Positions 44,403 through 53,861 are shown, numbered from the stretch's first letter. The stretch is DNA of 64,000 nt from Conchocele bisecta (GCA_029237695.1 CM055266.1:13099805-13163804); one strand, 5' to 3'. Translations and numbers: made by a program. The notes: generated from the letters alone by a model not told the origin.

Positions 44403-46082
44403 ATGAGTATATACGGACCAGGTAGTTCTTCCGATTGGGTGACAAATTCAAATAATTTGGAACCGGCAGAAGGGGGATTCATCCCGACAGAGGGCGACTT
44501 TTTAAACTACCCAAAAAACAAAGGCCTTGATCAATAGACTATATCGAGGGCCACGGACAAGATTCACAAAAGTCTACTATCACAACTTAGAGAATATGCC
44601 CTGGCTGTGAATACACAAAGTCGTGAAGAAACGCATACGGAACTAAACGAACTAGGTAAAAAAATAACCAAATTTGGAAAAGAGGCCCGGTTGGGGATTG
44701 ATAAAGCCCGAAAAGACCGCCAGGTTGACATTACGGCGGTTTATGATGCGTTGCGCTTAGAAGACTCTCTCAGCAAAGAAGCTACACTTGCTGAATTAGA
44801 CGGGAAAATAATCGATTTTCGAAAAGAGGCCACGTCGGGTATTGAGAAAGCCCGAGAAGACCACCAGGCGGACCTTACGAAGGCTTATGAGGTGTTGCGC
44901 TCAGAAGACTCTCTCATCAGAGAAGCGGCACTTACTGAACTAGATAAAAAAATAACCAAATTTCGAAAAGAGACCCGGTCGGGTATTGATAAAGTCCGAG
45001 AAGACCACCAGTCGAACCTTGAGGAGGCCATTGCGGAGGCTTATGATGCGTTGCGCTTAGAGAACTCTCATAGTAAAGAAGCGACACTTACCGAACTAGA
45101 CGGTAAAATAGCCGAATTTCTGAAAGAGACCAGATCGGGGGTTGAGGGGGTCCGAGAAGACCACAAAGAGGCTATTGCGGAGGCTTATGGGGCGTTACGC
45201 TCAGAGGACTCTCTCAACAGAGAAGCGGCACTTACTGACATATACGAAAAAATAACCGAATTTAAAAAAGAGACCCGGTTTGATCTTGATGGAGTCCGAA
45301 CGGGTATTGAGAAAGCCCTAGAAGACCACCAGGCGGATATTACGGAAGCTTATAGGGTGTTGCTCTTAGAGGACTCTATCAACAGAGAAGCGACACTTAC
45401 CGAACTAGATGAAAAAATAACAGAATTTCAAAAAGAGGCCCGGTCGGGTATTGATAAAGCCTTAGAAGGCCACCAGGCGACCATTACGGAGGCTTATGAT
45501 GCGTTGCGCTTAGAGGACTCTCTCAGCAGAAAAGCGACACTTACCGAACTAGATGAAAAAATAACCGAAGTTTCTGATAAACTGAAACATGATCGTATAG
45601 CCGCGACCAAAGCTCTTGAGGAGGCCTCTTATGAGATTCGTACTGAGGCATATAACGCAAACAGGGCGCTTGCCGGAATAGTGAAAACAATGAAAACACC
45701 AAAACGTGTCATAACAGTTTGGGCTGAGAAGCGGGGCCCATTGGTTGTGGGGCACTATGAATATTCGTTCGGTGCCAAAGCGAGTAATAAATATGGGGGA
45801 TACACTATGACAGCTGCAGGTGAAGTTATCCAAATGGCGGTCTGCTCTGTTAATGCTAATGGTAAACCTGTGGGCGCGGTCGCGATAAATATTGTAGTAG
45901 ATGGGGAAGAACGGGGGGTTGGAGTCACTAAAATCTCTGGAGATAGTTCGACGATTGTTTCGTTCGCCGGTAATGATCGAATTAGACTTTCCAAAGGTAG
46001 TGTTATTAACTTTGTTACGAAAATCGGTGACTCAGATAGTTCTTCCATTATTGTCTCATTGTTAATTGAACTTATTGTGTAA
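44403..46082 (+). pseudogene. Fibre-like protein: coiled-coil stalk and beta-rich head, in-frame amber
   Basis: From ATG 44403 (MSIYGPGSSSDWVTNSNNLE) the frame is open to 46082 except for TAG at 44535-44537 (codon 45). About seven tandem 48-residue repeats follow (44640-45590), each with a TLTELDEKITEF-type heptad segment, an E/K-rich helix and AYDALRLEDSLS; some carry a four-residue insertion. The C-terminal 130 residues are a non-repetitive Gly/Val/Ser-rich domain (ITVWAEKRGPLVVGHYEYSF; GEVIQMAVCSVNANGKPVGA). This stalk-plus-head design resembles trimeric receptor-binding fibres of adenoviruses and phages. The fibre role is inferred from architecture only. The rest of the long frame is undamaged. 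Confidence 0.7.
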
Positions 46083-46110
46083 ATACTAATATATTGAAAT
46101 AAATTTAACT

Positions 46111-46762
46111 ATGAACGAATCACCATATCCAACTCTCAATACCACTCCACCAACACTGTATCCAATTGTCAATACCACTCCACCAACACTATATCCAATT
46201 AACGAAAGAAGTTTCAGATTTTAGGTTGAATAATATCGTCGCTATGCAGGATATTTTAGTTAGAGAATGTGCAAATAGAAAAAGACACGCTAAAAAATAT
46301 AAGCGCGCGGCAAACATAGCTGAAGCATCTAGTACGGTTCTGGCAAGTGTTTCTGTGTTGTGTGGGGCGGGGACTGCTGCAACGCTATCTACAATTGTAA
46401 TGATTCCACTTGCAGGGGTTTTGAGTGGAATTACAGTTTTATCTGGAACACTTTGTATGGTAATTAGGGCGGTGGGTGGAAAACTCGAGAAAAAAAGTAG
46501 AAAACATGATAGAATATCCGTTCTCGCTAGGTCTAAGAAAAATAGCATCGACGTTATGGTGTCCAAAGCGTTGGCCGATAAGAAAATATCAAATTTAGAG
46601 TTTGAATCCGTGGTGGAAGAAATGGGGAGATATGAAGAATTAAAAAATGATATAAGGATCAAGGCGCGCGCCACCATGCCCAAAATTGAGTGTACTGATT
46701 GGGATAAATTTAGGGTAAAACTTGGAAATAAAGTCGGAGGAAATGTTACAGCACCATTATAA
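46111..46762 (+). pseudogene. Polinton membrane protein with YPxL-like N-terminal repeats, one frameshift
   Basis: Starts MNESPYPTLNTTPPTLYPIV at 46111. A 33-bp unit encoding PTLYPIVNTTP-like residues is repeated about twice before the frame shifts near 46195. The remaining 190 codons encode TKEVSDFRLNNIVAMQDIL, a basic helix (RKRHAKKYKRAANIAE), a long hydrophobic hairpin (SVSVLCGAGTAATLSTIVMI, PLAGVLSGITVLSGTLCMVI) and a charged helical tail. Similar proteins accompany mollusc and other animal Polintons in my memory. YPTL and PTLYP resemble ESCRT-recruiting late motifs; this is speculative. Confidence 0.65.
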
Positions 46763-47296
46763 AATAATTTAAAAAAAAAAAAAAATTCTTAATTTTATAA
46801 TTTTCCTAATTTTTTCAAAATTATATTGATGCAGTAAACAAATTTACATACCTATACAACATGTGTTTTTCACTGAGAATTACAAATTCAGTCGAGTATT
46901 ACACTGTACACACCGTCTGTGTAATTGATACACTCGGCTCTGTTTACCTTGGCTATCAATTTACGCATGGTTCATAACCCGTGTAATTGATAATTGTACA
47001 ACACTAGGTAATGTTTATCATAACAGCCTTCGTGGTCGTGTGGTTAAGGCGATAATCTATAGAGACGAGGGTCGTGGGTTCGCGCCGCGGTTGGAGCTAA
47101 ACATTTTTATTTATTTATTTCTATCCCTACAAATGTGGTTGCTATGGTAAACAACTGCATGACAACGGCGTTCGGAGTCCGACCGCTTGAAATGGGCAGA
47201 CAACTCCGGCCGGTGTCATGACACGATCTTTGACCTTAGCAGGTTCATGGGGATAAATGGACACGCGGTTTCAGGGAGATGTTATTTGTCTTAGCA
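46763..47296. other. Intergenic region of Polinton with AT motif and tRNA-like sequence
   Basis: A 15-A run and AATTTTTTCAAAATTATATT (about 46808-46828) follow the stop codon. GTGTAATTGATA occurs twice (about 46919 and 46981). No protein gene is seen. Confidence 0.5.
47025..47098 (+). other. tRNA-like sequence (possible SINE head or degenerate tRNA)
   Basis: Has an A-box-like TGGTCGTGTGGTTAAGGC and a B-box-like GGTTCGCGCC at the usual distance, in a 74-nt window with an anticodon-arm-sized gap. The acceptor ends (AGCCTTC / TGGAGCT) pair poorly, so a functional tRNA is doubtful. It is the only such sequence inside the Polinton. Confidence 0.45.
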
Positions 47297-47668
47297 TCAA
47301 CATTGCTGTTCAATAATAATTTTTTCAATTTCTTTATAAGCGATATCGTAGAAATGTATATTCGTAAATAAATCGTTGGGTTTTAACAATTTTATATAAT
47401 ACACCTTAGTTTCATATCCGATACGCATTATCCGTCTTAATGTTTGTATTTGCCTCTTGTATGGTTGACATAATTGCCGGTATAATATTGTAAATGCAAC
47501 GTTTTTATCGGAGCGTAATAAATTACGCTGGTATTTCGTATATTCGATATCGCCTAGTGTTCTCATTTTATAGAATTTATATACAGGATTATAACCCCCA
47601 TAAGATTCATAAATTTCTTCAACACAGTTATTAAAAATTTTCAATTCCAATTGTATTGTATTATCCAT
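47297..47668 (-). CDS. Polinton right-end orphan protein, copy 1
   Basis: 123 aa, intact: MDNTIQLELKIFNNCVEEIY, then GDIEYTKYQRNLLRSDKNVA, FTILYRQLCQPYKRQIQ and a Lys/Ile-rich tail. No known domain is recognised; it is basic and probably helical. It is clearly related to the neighbouring frame at 47696 (shared KYQRNLL and KNVAFTIL-RQLC blocks and MDN starts), so the pair arose by tandem duplication. Confidence 0.6.
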   Translation of the reverse strand: MDNTIQLELKIFNNCVEEIYESYGGYNPVYKFYKMRTLGDIEYTKYQRNLLRSDKNVAFTILYRQLCQPYKRQIQTLRRIMRIGYETKVYYIKLLKPNDLFTNIHFYDIAYKEIEKIIIEQQC

Positions 47669-47695
47669 TTTCTCTAATAGTTGTTTTTTTTCTGT

Positions 47696-48084
47696 TCAAT
47701 AATTTTCAATTTCTTCTAATAATTTTCCAATTTCTTCGTTAAAAGCGATATTGTAGAAACGCATATCCGTAAACGAATCTTTGATTTTAAACTGTTTTAT
47801 AAAATTAGTTTGATAATATTTCGGTAGTGTTTCTACGATCCTATTGATCCTATTTATTCGCTTCATTACATAAATTTGAGACTTATACCGGCGACATAAT
47901 TGCCGGTTTAATATTGTAAATGCAACGTTTTTATCGCAGCGTAATAAATTACGCTGATATTTCATGTATTCGATACCACATAGTATTGTCATTTTACCGT
48001 GTTTTAATACTGTAGAAACAGCGGCGTAAAATCTTCAGCAAGGTCATTATACAATTCCAATTCGTTGCGTATTTTATTATCCAT
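47696..48084 (-). pseudogene. Polinton right-end orphan protein, copy 2, frameshifted
   Basis: The likely start is ATG 48084 (MDNKIRNELELYNDLAEDFT), right after the mirror-image promoter block. A stop and frame change near 48010 separate this from the longer part (MTILCGIEYMKYQRNLLRCD, KNVAFTILNRQLCRRYKSQI). About 45% of residues match copy 1 by eye in the shared core. Function unknown. Confidence 0.55.
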
Positions 48085-48165
48085 TTTGTTATTAATATTT
48101 TTATTATAACCTATTAAATTTATATGTTCAATTGGACGTGAAAAAAACATAAGGTATTTATGACA
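48085..48165. promoter_or_regulatory. Right-end promoter block of Polinton
   Basis: In - orientation it reads CACGTCCAATTGAACATATA, AATTT, AATAGGTTATA and then the ATG at 48084. It is the mirror counterpart of the block before 31487. Confidence 0.55.
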
Positions 48166-48179
48166 CCAATATAATTGGA

Positions 48180-48273
48180 CTACAATTCGACATCGTCGAA
48201 TAAATTAGCTATATTGGAGGAGAAAAATGGGGTGTTGGAATATAAACTATCACTCGTGGGCACATTGAAATAA
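48180..48273 (+). pseudogene. Truncated relic of the zinc-finger gene 3' end
   Basis: The + strand reads LAILEEKNGVLEYKLSLV and a stop, matching LAISEVENMELEYRLLRE at the C-terminus of the left-end zinc-finger protein. It occupies the symmetric position inside the right inverted repeat, so the inverted repeats once reached into the gene. The finger-coding part is absent. Confidence 0.6.
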
Positions 48274-48330
48274 TTATTTTATCATAAATTTACTGTCGGG
48301 AAAACATTATGTTTTTTTTTTTCACGACCA

Positions 48331-48462
48331 ATTTTTCGTGGTTGGTGGGAGACAATTTCCTCGTTAACCAATTTTTGATTTTTCGGGGGTGGTGGGGGTA
48401 GTATAAAGGGTTATAAATGATGCCACCGCAGGTGGTATCATTTTGACTCCCTTTATACTACT
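48331..48462 (-). repeat. Right terminal inverted repeat of Polinton
   Basis: Exact reverse complement of 30786-30917, including the self-complementary terminal 64 bp. Confidence 0.97.
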
Positions 48463-48467
48463 ATCGC

Positions 48468-48992
48468 TACCCCTCTCATCTGGTCCGGACATTCCGACAT
48501 GACTCTACTGACGCGAGTGACTGGGGACTCTACATTAGTCACGGGTAGTATGTTTTTGTCAGATAGGGGCACAACATATTCCACTTCCTTGGCAAACTGG
48601 GACCAGTTCCCATGAGCACGGGTACAGTATGAACACCCTCCGCAGAGTAGATTGCGAAGGTCAAATCCCAACTTATAATTGGATCAGGGCTCCCCACAGG
48701 CCTCCGAGAGTCTTTACAATGCATCCGCATTACCGTGCTTCTTCCCGGGACGGTGCTGTATCTCCATCTCAAACTGGCTGAGCTCCTCAATCCAGCGTGC
48801 CAACTGTCCCTGAGGATACTTGAAATTCAGGAGCCAGGTGAGACTGCTATGGTCAGAGCGTACTGTGAACTTTTGACCCAGTAAATAGTGTATGTACTGT
48901 CTGGTAAACTTCACAATAGCTAGAAGCTTTTTTCGGGTGGTGCAGTAATTTCGCTGTTCAGCGGATAGTGATGTGCTGCCATAGGCGATCAC
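48468..48992 (-). pseudogene. Gypsy RNase H and following linker
   Basis: The - strand reads the RNase H core VIAYGSTSLSAEQRNYCTTR, KKLLAIVKFTRQYIHYLLGQ, FTVRSDHSSLTWLLNFK and HRPGKKHGNADAL. A Cys-containing linker (LLCGGCSYCTRAHGNW) follows in a second frame up to the Polinton insertion point. Confidence 0.88.
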
Positions 48993-49039
48993 TTTCTCCT
49001 CCCCATCTTGAATCTAGAGAACTTCAGTCCCTATAGCTG

Positions 49040-50267
49040 AATCAGATGCGTCCGTATCTAGGATGAAGGGGTCATGAGGGCTGGGAAGTGCTAATACAGG
49101 GGGAGGGCTGCAAGTGCCTCATTAATAGATATGAAAGCAGCCTCCTGTTCATCAGTCCACCGGAACTTGTTCTTCCCAGTAATGGCATATAGCGGAACGG
49201 CGAGATGTGCGTACCCCTTGATGAACGCCCGGTGATAATTGACCAGGCCCAATAACTGTTGCACCTTCTGGTGGTGGACGGTCTGGGCCATTCCTGCACT
49301 GCCTTGATGTGGTCGTCGCCAACACGTAATCCCTCCGGACTAACGGTTCTCCCCAAAAATTCCACTTGCTTCTGGTACAGTGCGAATTTTCGGGGTTTCA
49401 ACTTTAGGCCATATTGATGGAATCGCTAAAATACTTGTTCTAAATTCTGCAGATGGTCTAGGAAAGTCCTGCCCAGAAACAGAATGTCGTCCAGGAAAGC
49501 CAACAGGATGACCCAGTCCAACCCGCATAGCACCAAGTTCATTACTCGACAGTAGGTTGCTGGAGCATTGCAGAGGCCAAATCCCATTCGAATGAACTCG
49601 AAGAGCCCATACTTCGTTAGAAAAGCGGTTTTCTTCTGGTCCGATTTCTTAATCTTGACCTCCCAATATGAGCTGTTCGCGTAGAGTTTGGAGAACCAGA
49701 AATTTCCTGCTAGCGTGTCGAGGCACTCCTCCATCAACGGCAGAGGGTATACGTCCTTCACGGTCGCCTTGTTTAAGGCTCGGTAATCGACGCACCATCT
49801 GACCTGACCATCTCGTTTTCGAAACAGTACGGCGCTGCGGCCCACTCGGATACGGACGGTTGTATCACCTTTGCCTTCAACATTTTCTCCATGATAGCCT
49901 TCTCCTCTTCCACGAACGATACCGGTGTCCGTCTCATATGCTGTCGAACAGGTGTGGCCTTCCCTGTGTCGATAGTGTGCTCTACCGCGGTGAACTGGCC
50001 CAAATCATAATCATCTTTGGCGAACACATCCTGGTACTGTCCTAAGAGGCCTGCTACCTGGCTCAGTTGTTCTGTGGTCAAATCTTTGGCCATATCCAGT
50101 ACCTCCTGCAGATGATCGGGTAATTCGGTTTCAGCCGCTGACCCTTTAGCCCCCGACTCATCATCGATGTATGTCTGCCTCACTTGGTGCCAACCCGCAT
50201 TCACTGGCGTGGCTAAGGTAGCACAGATGTGTGGTTTTCCGCTCCCGTCGTGAAGTGTTCTAGGCAC
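49040..50267 (-). pseudogene. Gypsy reverse transcriptase
   Basis: The - strand holds the pre-RT region (VEHTIDTGKATPVRQHMRRT), a frame change near 49810, then VRWCVDYRALNKATVKDVYP, LPLMEECLDTLAGNFWFSKL, FEFIRMGFGLCNAPATYCRV and FLDDI (the YxDD box, F variant) at about 49500. The motif A aspartate is replaced: the expected LDANSGYW reads LYANSSYW. After another frame change comes KFALYQKQVEFLGRTVSPEG. A Polinton-free stretch follows to RNase H. The element could not have reverse-transcribed itself in this state. Confidence 0.92.
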
Positions 50268-50345
50268 TACTACCTCACCGTCCTGTTTGGGCTCGAACAG
50301 GAACTGAGTTTTTCGGTGTGCGATGGTACACGGAACCAGTCGAAC

Positions 50346-51020
50346 CTAATTGGGTGGGATTACGCTTCGCTTTATCATCTTTAAACGCGACACCCTGGGC
50401 GATTTATCGGAGTGTTTTATCACCATCGGTATCTCCTCCCTTCCTAAAATAATTTGCGCCCCTGGTAAATTAATATTCATGCCATATTTCAACATGAAAT
50501 CGAGTCCCAAGAGCATGTCATCCTCTATGGGGGCAACTATCACGTCTTCCGAGTACTCATACCTACCCAATTGTATCGTAAGTGGTCCCACTAAGTGACC
50601 AGTGATCTTGAGTTGACGACCCACTGTTTGTAAGACGATATTCTTCTTTACCCGAGGTTTGGGCTTGCGTTTGTTATATAATTTGTCCGAGAGGATCGTT
50701 TCTTGTGCTGCCGTGTCTACTACCGCTCCCAGATTGATTCTATTGTTAAGCGTGATTGCAACTTTCAATGTCGAGTCTGTGTGTAATTGATTTACATGAA
50801 TGACTTCCATCTCGTCAAGCTCTGCAATATGCTCTAGATTGGACCCTTGATTCCCTGAATCACGTGGCGGTTCCAAAAATATGCCATCAATAGCATTCAG
50901 GATTCTCGCGCGTGCGCTCTCAATGTCGCTATTTAGACCCCACTGTTGTTGTTGTTGGTGTTGTTCGGTCTGAACTCTCATTATATTACTTATTAATGAT
51001 TTCTGTTCCATCACGGACAA
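50346..51020 (-). pseudogene. Gypsy aspartic protease region
   Basis: 224 open codons. The protease active site reads VVDTAAQETILSDKL (DTA in place of the commoner DTG/DSG) and the C-terminal flap region is DDMLLGLDFMLKYGM. A Gln run (HQQQQQW) precedes it. The frame is open but separated from Gag and RT by stops. Confidence 0.85.
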
Positions 51021-52792
51021 GGGTCTTCCATTCTCCCGTCAAGCTCATGTACGGCCCGAGGATACCTGATCTCAGATGTTTTCTGGGGGGTGGCTCCGGG
51101 CCTCGCTGTACATGCCTCTGCTCTGGACGGTTTCCGTAGGCCTGTCAGTGGACGGTGGGTCGGAGATTGGCCTCCTAGTCCGACCCGCTGTCGTTTAAAT
51201 CTTCCGACAGGGCCTGGACTTTTTTCTCCTCTCGTCCTTTTTTTTTTCATTGACGAACTTAATTGCGGACAGTTCGCCTTGAAGTGACCTTCCCACCCAC
51301 ACTGAAAACAGCGACTGGGTGACCTTGACCTTGATCTGGGCCTTGACAATGCTAGTTTTACTGTATCGCTCAGACTTTCCATTGATGCTGAGAGTTTCTC
51401 TAATATAGTGTCGAAAGAGCCGGGCGCGAATTTCCATCTTGGCCATTCGCTTTGCAAGATCATCCTCTCTTTCGAAATTCACCCTCTTCTGGTCTCGCCT
51501 TATATTCTTTGGTCTATTAGAAGGGCTAGACGACGCCCGTAAAACCGAAAGGTATATGTTTTCCTCCTCGAAATCTTCCAGATTACCATACGTTGGTGAC
51601 GCAGAGCGCACATACCGCCGTGGCCGCTCTGTCATCATATTTTCAGTGTGCTGGATCCAGCGCACCTTGTTGAGCGCCTCCTCCATAGTTGTTGGACGGG
51701 CATTGATGCATAATGCCCAGCCCGTCGGTCAGTGCACCCTTGGCAAAATAGCATGATGGCGTGTCTGTAAATATGGGCATCTGTTAAGTCTGGATACGCC
51801 CTGAGGGCCAGTGTGACAACTCGGTCGGCCCATTATACCAGAGTCTCCCTCGTGTTCTGTGATGCATAGGTGAAATGCATTTGCGACGACTGAGGAAGTT
51901 CGTTGAGATCGAACCGTCTCGCCATTTGGTTAATGATCGAGAAATAGTCCATATCTGGATCTCGTGAAATTAGTCGCGAATAAAATTCGCTAGCTTTTTC
52001 TTCAAGAAACCAACACAGATTGTGTTTTCCTTGGTTCGCAGTCCACTGTTGTTCATCTGCGTACATGTTAAATTGTGTATGGAATGCTTTCCAGTCTTTT
52101 CTACCATCAAACGTGATGGTTTTCGGCACTTAAGATTTTGAGCGGTTACTGTACCTAACCTCGTTTAGGTCCTCAAATGACCGCATCTCACTGTCAACTT
52201 TGTACTGTCCCGTATTCCGGGGGTAGCCCGTATCACGGTTATATCCGGATCCCAGGGATGGAACAACATTCCGTCGATAGTCCATTTCCATATGGGGTGA
52301 CCTCCCTTTTGAGTACATGTCTTGTCTCCCCCTGTCCTTTGAACCATATCGTGACGGTGGACCACTAAGTTTGTCGGCCGCCGAACTCATGCGACGAATA
52401 TATTCATCTTGTCGCTGTCTCTCCTCCTTGCTCCCGCTACTTTCCATATATTGCGATGGCGGTCGATTGGAACTGGAAGCTTCCGGCCATTGACTCTCCC
52501 TTTCCTCCGGTCCAATCCCTGAGGCGGACGCGGTGTCAAGAGAGAAGTCATCGGTAGGTTCTTGTTCCTCTGAGTCCGAGTCGTGTTCGAGTGGATTTAC
52601 CCACTTTTCGAAATCGATCTATTCGATCAGCTCATCTGAGTTTCTTATACGTAAAGTAAGAAACAGATCTGGCGTAATATTTCCAATAATATTTCGCAGA
52701 TTAATAATTTTCTCTGTTTGTTTTCGTCCCACCCCCGGCAATGCTAACAGATCAGGTGGCTCACACGAATTAATTTTAATTCGGCGACCCAT
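51011..52792 (-). pseudogene. Gypsy Gag with N-terminal helix-hairpin-helix and zinc knuckle
   Basis: Starts MGRRIKINSCEPPDLLALPG at 52792. LLALPGVGRKQTEKIINLR is a helix-hairpin-helix signature. In-frame stops occur at 52619-52621, 52130-52132 and 51833-51835. The capsid-like part includes TITFDGRKDWKAFHTQFNMY and ASEFYSRLISRDPDMDYFSI. After frame changes near 51690 and 51430, the nucleocapsid CCHC knuckle CFQCGWEGHFKANC follows an Arg-Ser repeat (about 51290-51330). Gag packages the RNA; this copy is dead. Confidence 0.82.
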
Positions 52793-53265
52793 TTTTGTTG
52801 GCAGCCCCCTGGCTATGTGGGGTACTGGCTATGTGGGGTAAAGTACAAGAATTAAGTACAAAATACAAACAAATAATCTTTCCAGTAGACAGATTTGCCT
52901 CAAAAATGTTTTATAGATAAAGTTAATTTAATCTTTAAACTTAAAAAAGTTAATTTAAATTTTGAAAAAAATAATTGTCGTGTTAGGGGAGTAAAGTAAA
53001 GGCGAGTAAAGGCGAGTAAAGTAAAATAAAAATTACAAAATAATTTGAATAAGTGTATTATAATAATCCACTAAAGTATATTCTCAAATTAATTTAATTT
53101 AAAATAATTTTAAATTTATCCAAAACTGGGGAAAAATTGTTTGTTTTTAAAACCAATAAGGCAAGTAGCTAGGGAATTAGCAACGGTTTACGGCGCAACT
53201 TGTTTGCGCACGTCAACCAAGATGCCCCGTTTATAGAGGCGATCGGAAAAAAAGTCCAGTTTTTA
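52793..53265. other. AT-rich stretch with no gene; Gypsy 5' end unclear
   Basis: Holds a direct duplication CTGGCTATGTGGGGTA (52810 and 52828) and short GGCGAGTAAAG repeats (about 52998-53020). No LTR or primer binding site for the Gypsy element was recognised. Confidence 0.5.
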
Positions 53266-53269
53266 CAAG

Positions 53270-53861
53270 ATGAGAGGAATTGACATGTTTAAAGACGCGG
53301 TTACCCTACCCGGAGTAGCGCTGCAGTACCTTCTTAGGGTGACAATAAAAGAACACGTAAAATCGTATAAAACTAAAAAAAGCATAGCGGCTGCCGCCAA
53401 ATGTGAACCGCTGTACGCCCCTTCGGCGGAGGCGTACGAAATGCTGAAAGTCGCTCTGGTAGGAAGGCCGTCAATCGTATTCTCTCGCCACGCGGAAGTC
53501 GGGGTCACAAAAATTAGGCCAACGCCAGAAGGGGACGGCAAAAAAATGTGAAGCCGTAATAGGCATCGACGCCAACGCGCTGTATCTATCTACGCTAAAC
53601 AGGGCGATGCCGTGCGGTAACGGCGTTATAAACGTTATGGAAAATCCACACGATCCACAACAAATTGCGAAATGTATTGAAAAAAAGCGTGGCTGGCTCA
53701 TGGACGACCGCGGAGAGCCGATATGGTGGTGCTGGTATGGATTTGCCGAGGTAGATATACAGGTTCCCGACAAGTTGAAAGACTTATTTTCAGAGATGTC
53801 TCCATTATTTATTAACCGAGTAGTCGAGGAGGGGGAAGTACCCGATTACATAAACAAGTGA
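53270..53861 (+). pseudogene. Second, diverged Polinton PolB fragment
   Basis: Two frames match the PolB at 33898-34460: GIDMFKDAVTLPGVALQYLL plus YAPSAEAYEMLKVALVG, then (shifted near 53545) DANALYLSTLNRAMPCGN-type residues and VDIQVPDKLKDLFSEMSPLF. It carries an insertion (EKKRGWLMDDRGEPIWWCWY) absent from the first copy. It stops where the next gene begins at about 53858. It is a relic of another Polinton lineage, not a duplicate of the intact-ended one. Confidence 0.85.

Larger units (their letters stand above)
30786..48462 (+). mobile_element. Polinton/Maverick transposon (17.7 kb)
   Basis: Delimited by 132-bp inverted ends that are identical base for base, each beginning AGTAGTATAAAGGG (5'-AG ends as in Polintons). 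The flanking target duplication is ATCGC, 5 bp, or 6 bp with one mismatch (CATCGC and TATCGC). It lies inside the Gypsy polyprotein. It carries PolB, RVE integrase, packaging ATPase, major and minor capsid genes and several accessory genes. Many genes are broken. No Ulp1/adenovirus-type protease was found. Confidence 0.96.
30418..52792 (-). mobile_element. Degenerate Gypsy LTR retrotransposon, split by the Polinton
   Basis: Gag, protease, reverse transcriptase, RNase H and integrase fragments lie in Gypsy order on the - strand from 52792 down to 48463, then resume at 30785 and stop at 30418. The reading frame continues across the Polinton insertion. No LTR, PBS or polypurine tract was recognised at either end. 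All domains carry frameshifts or stops. Confidence 0.9.
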
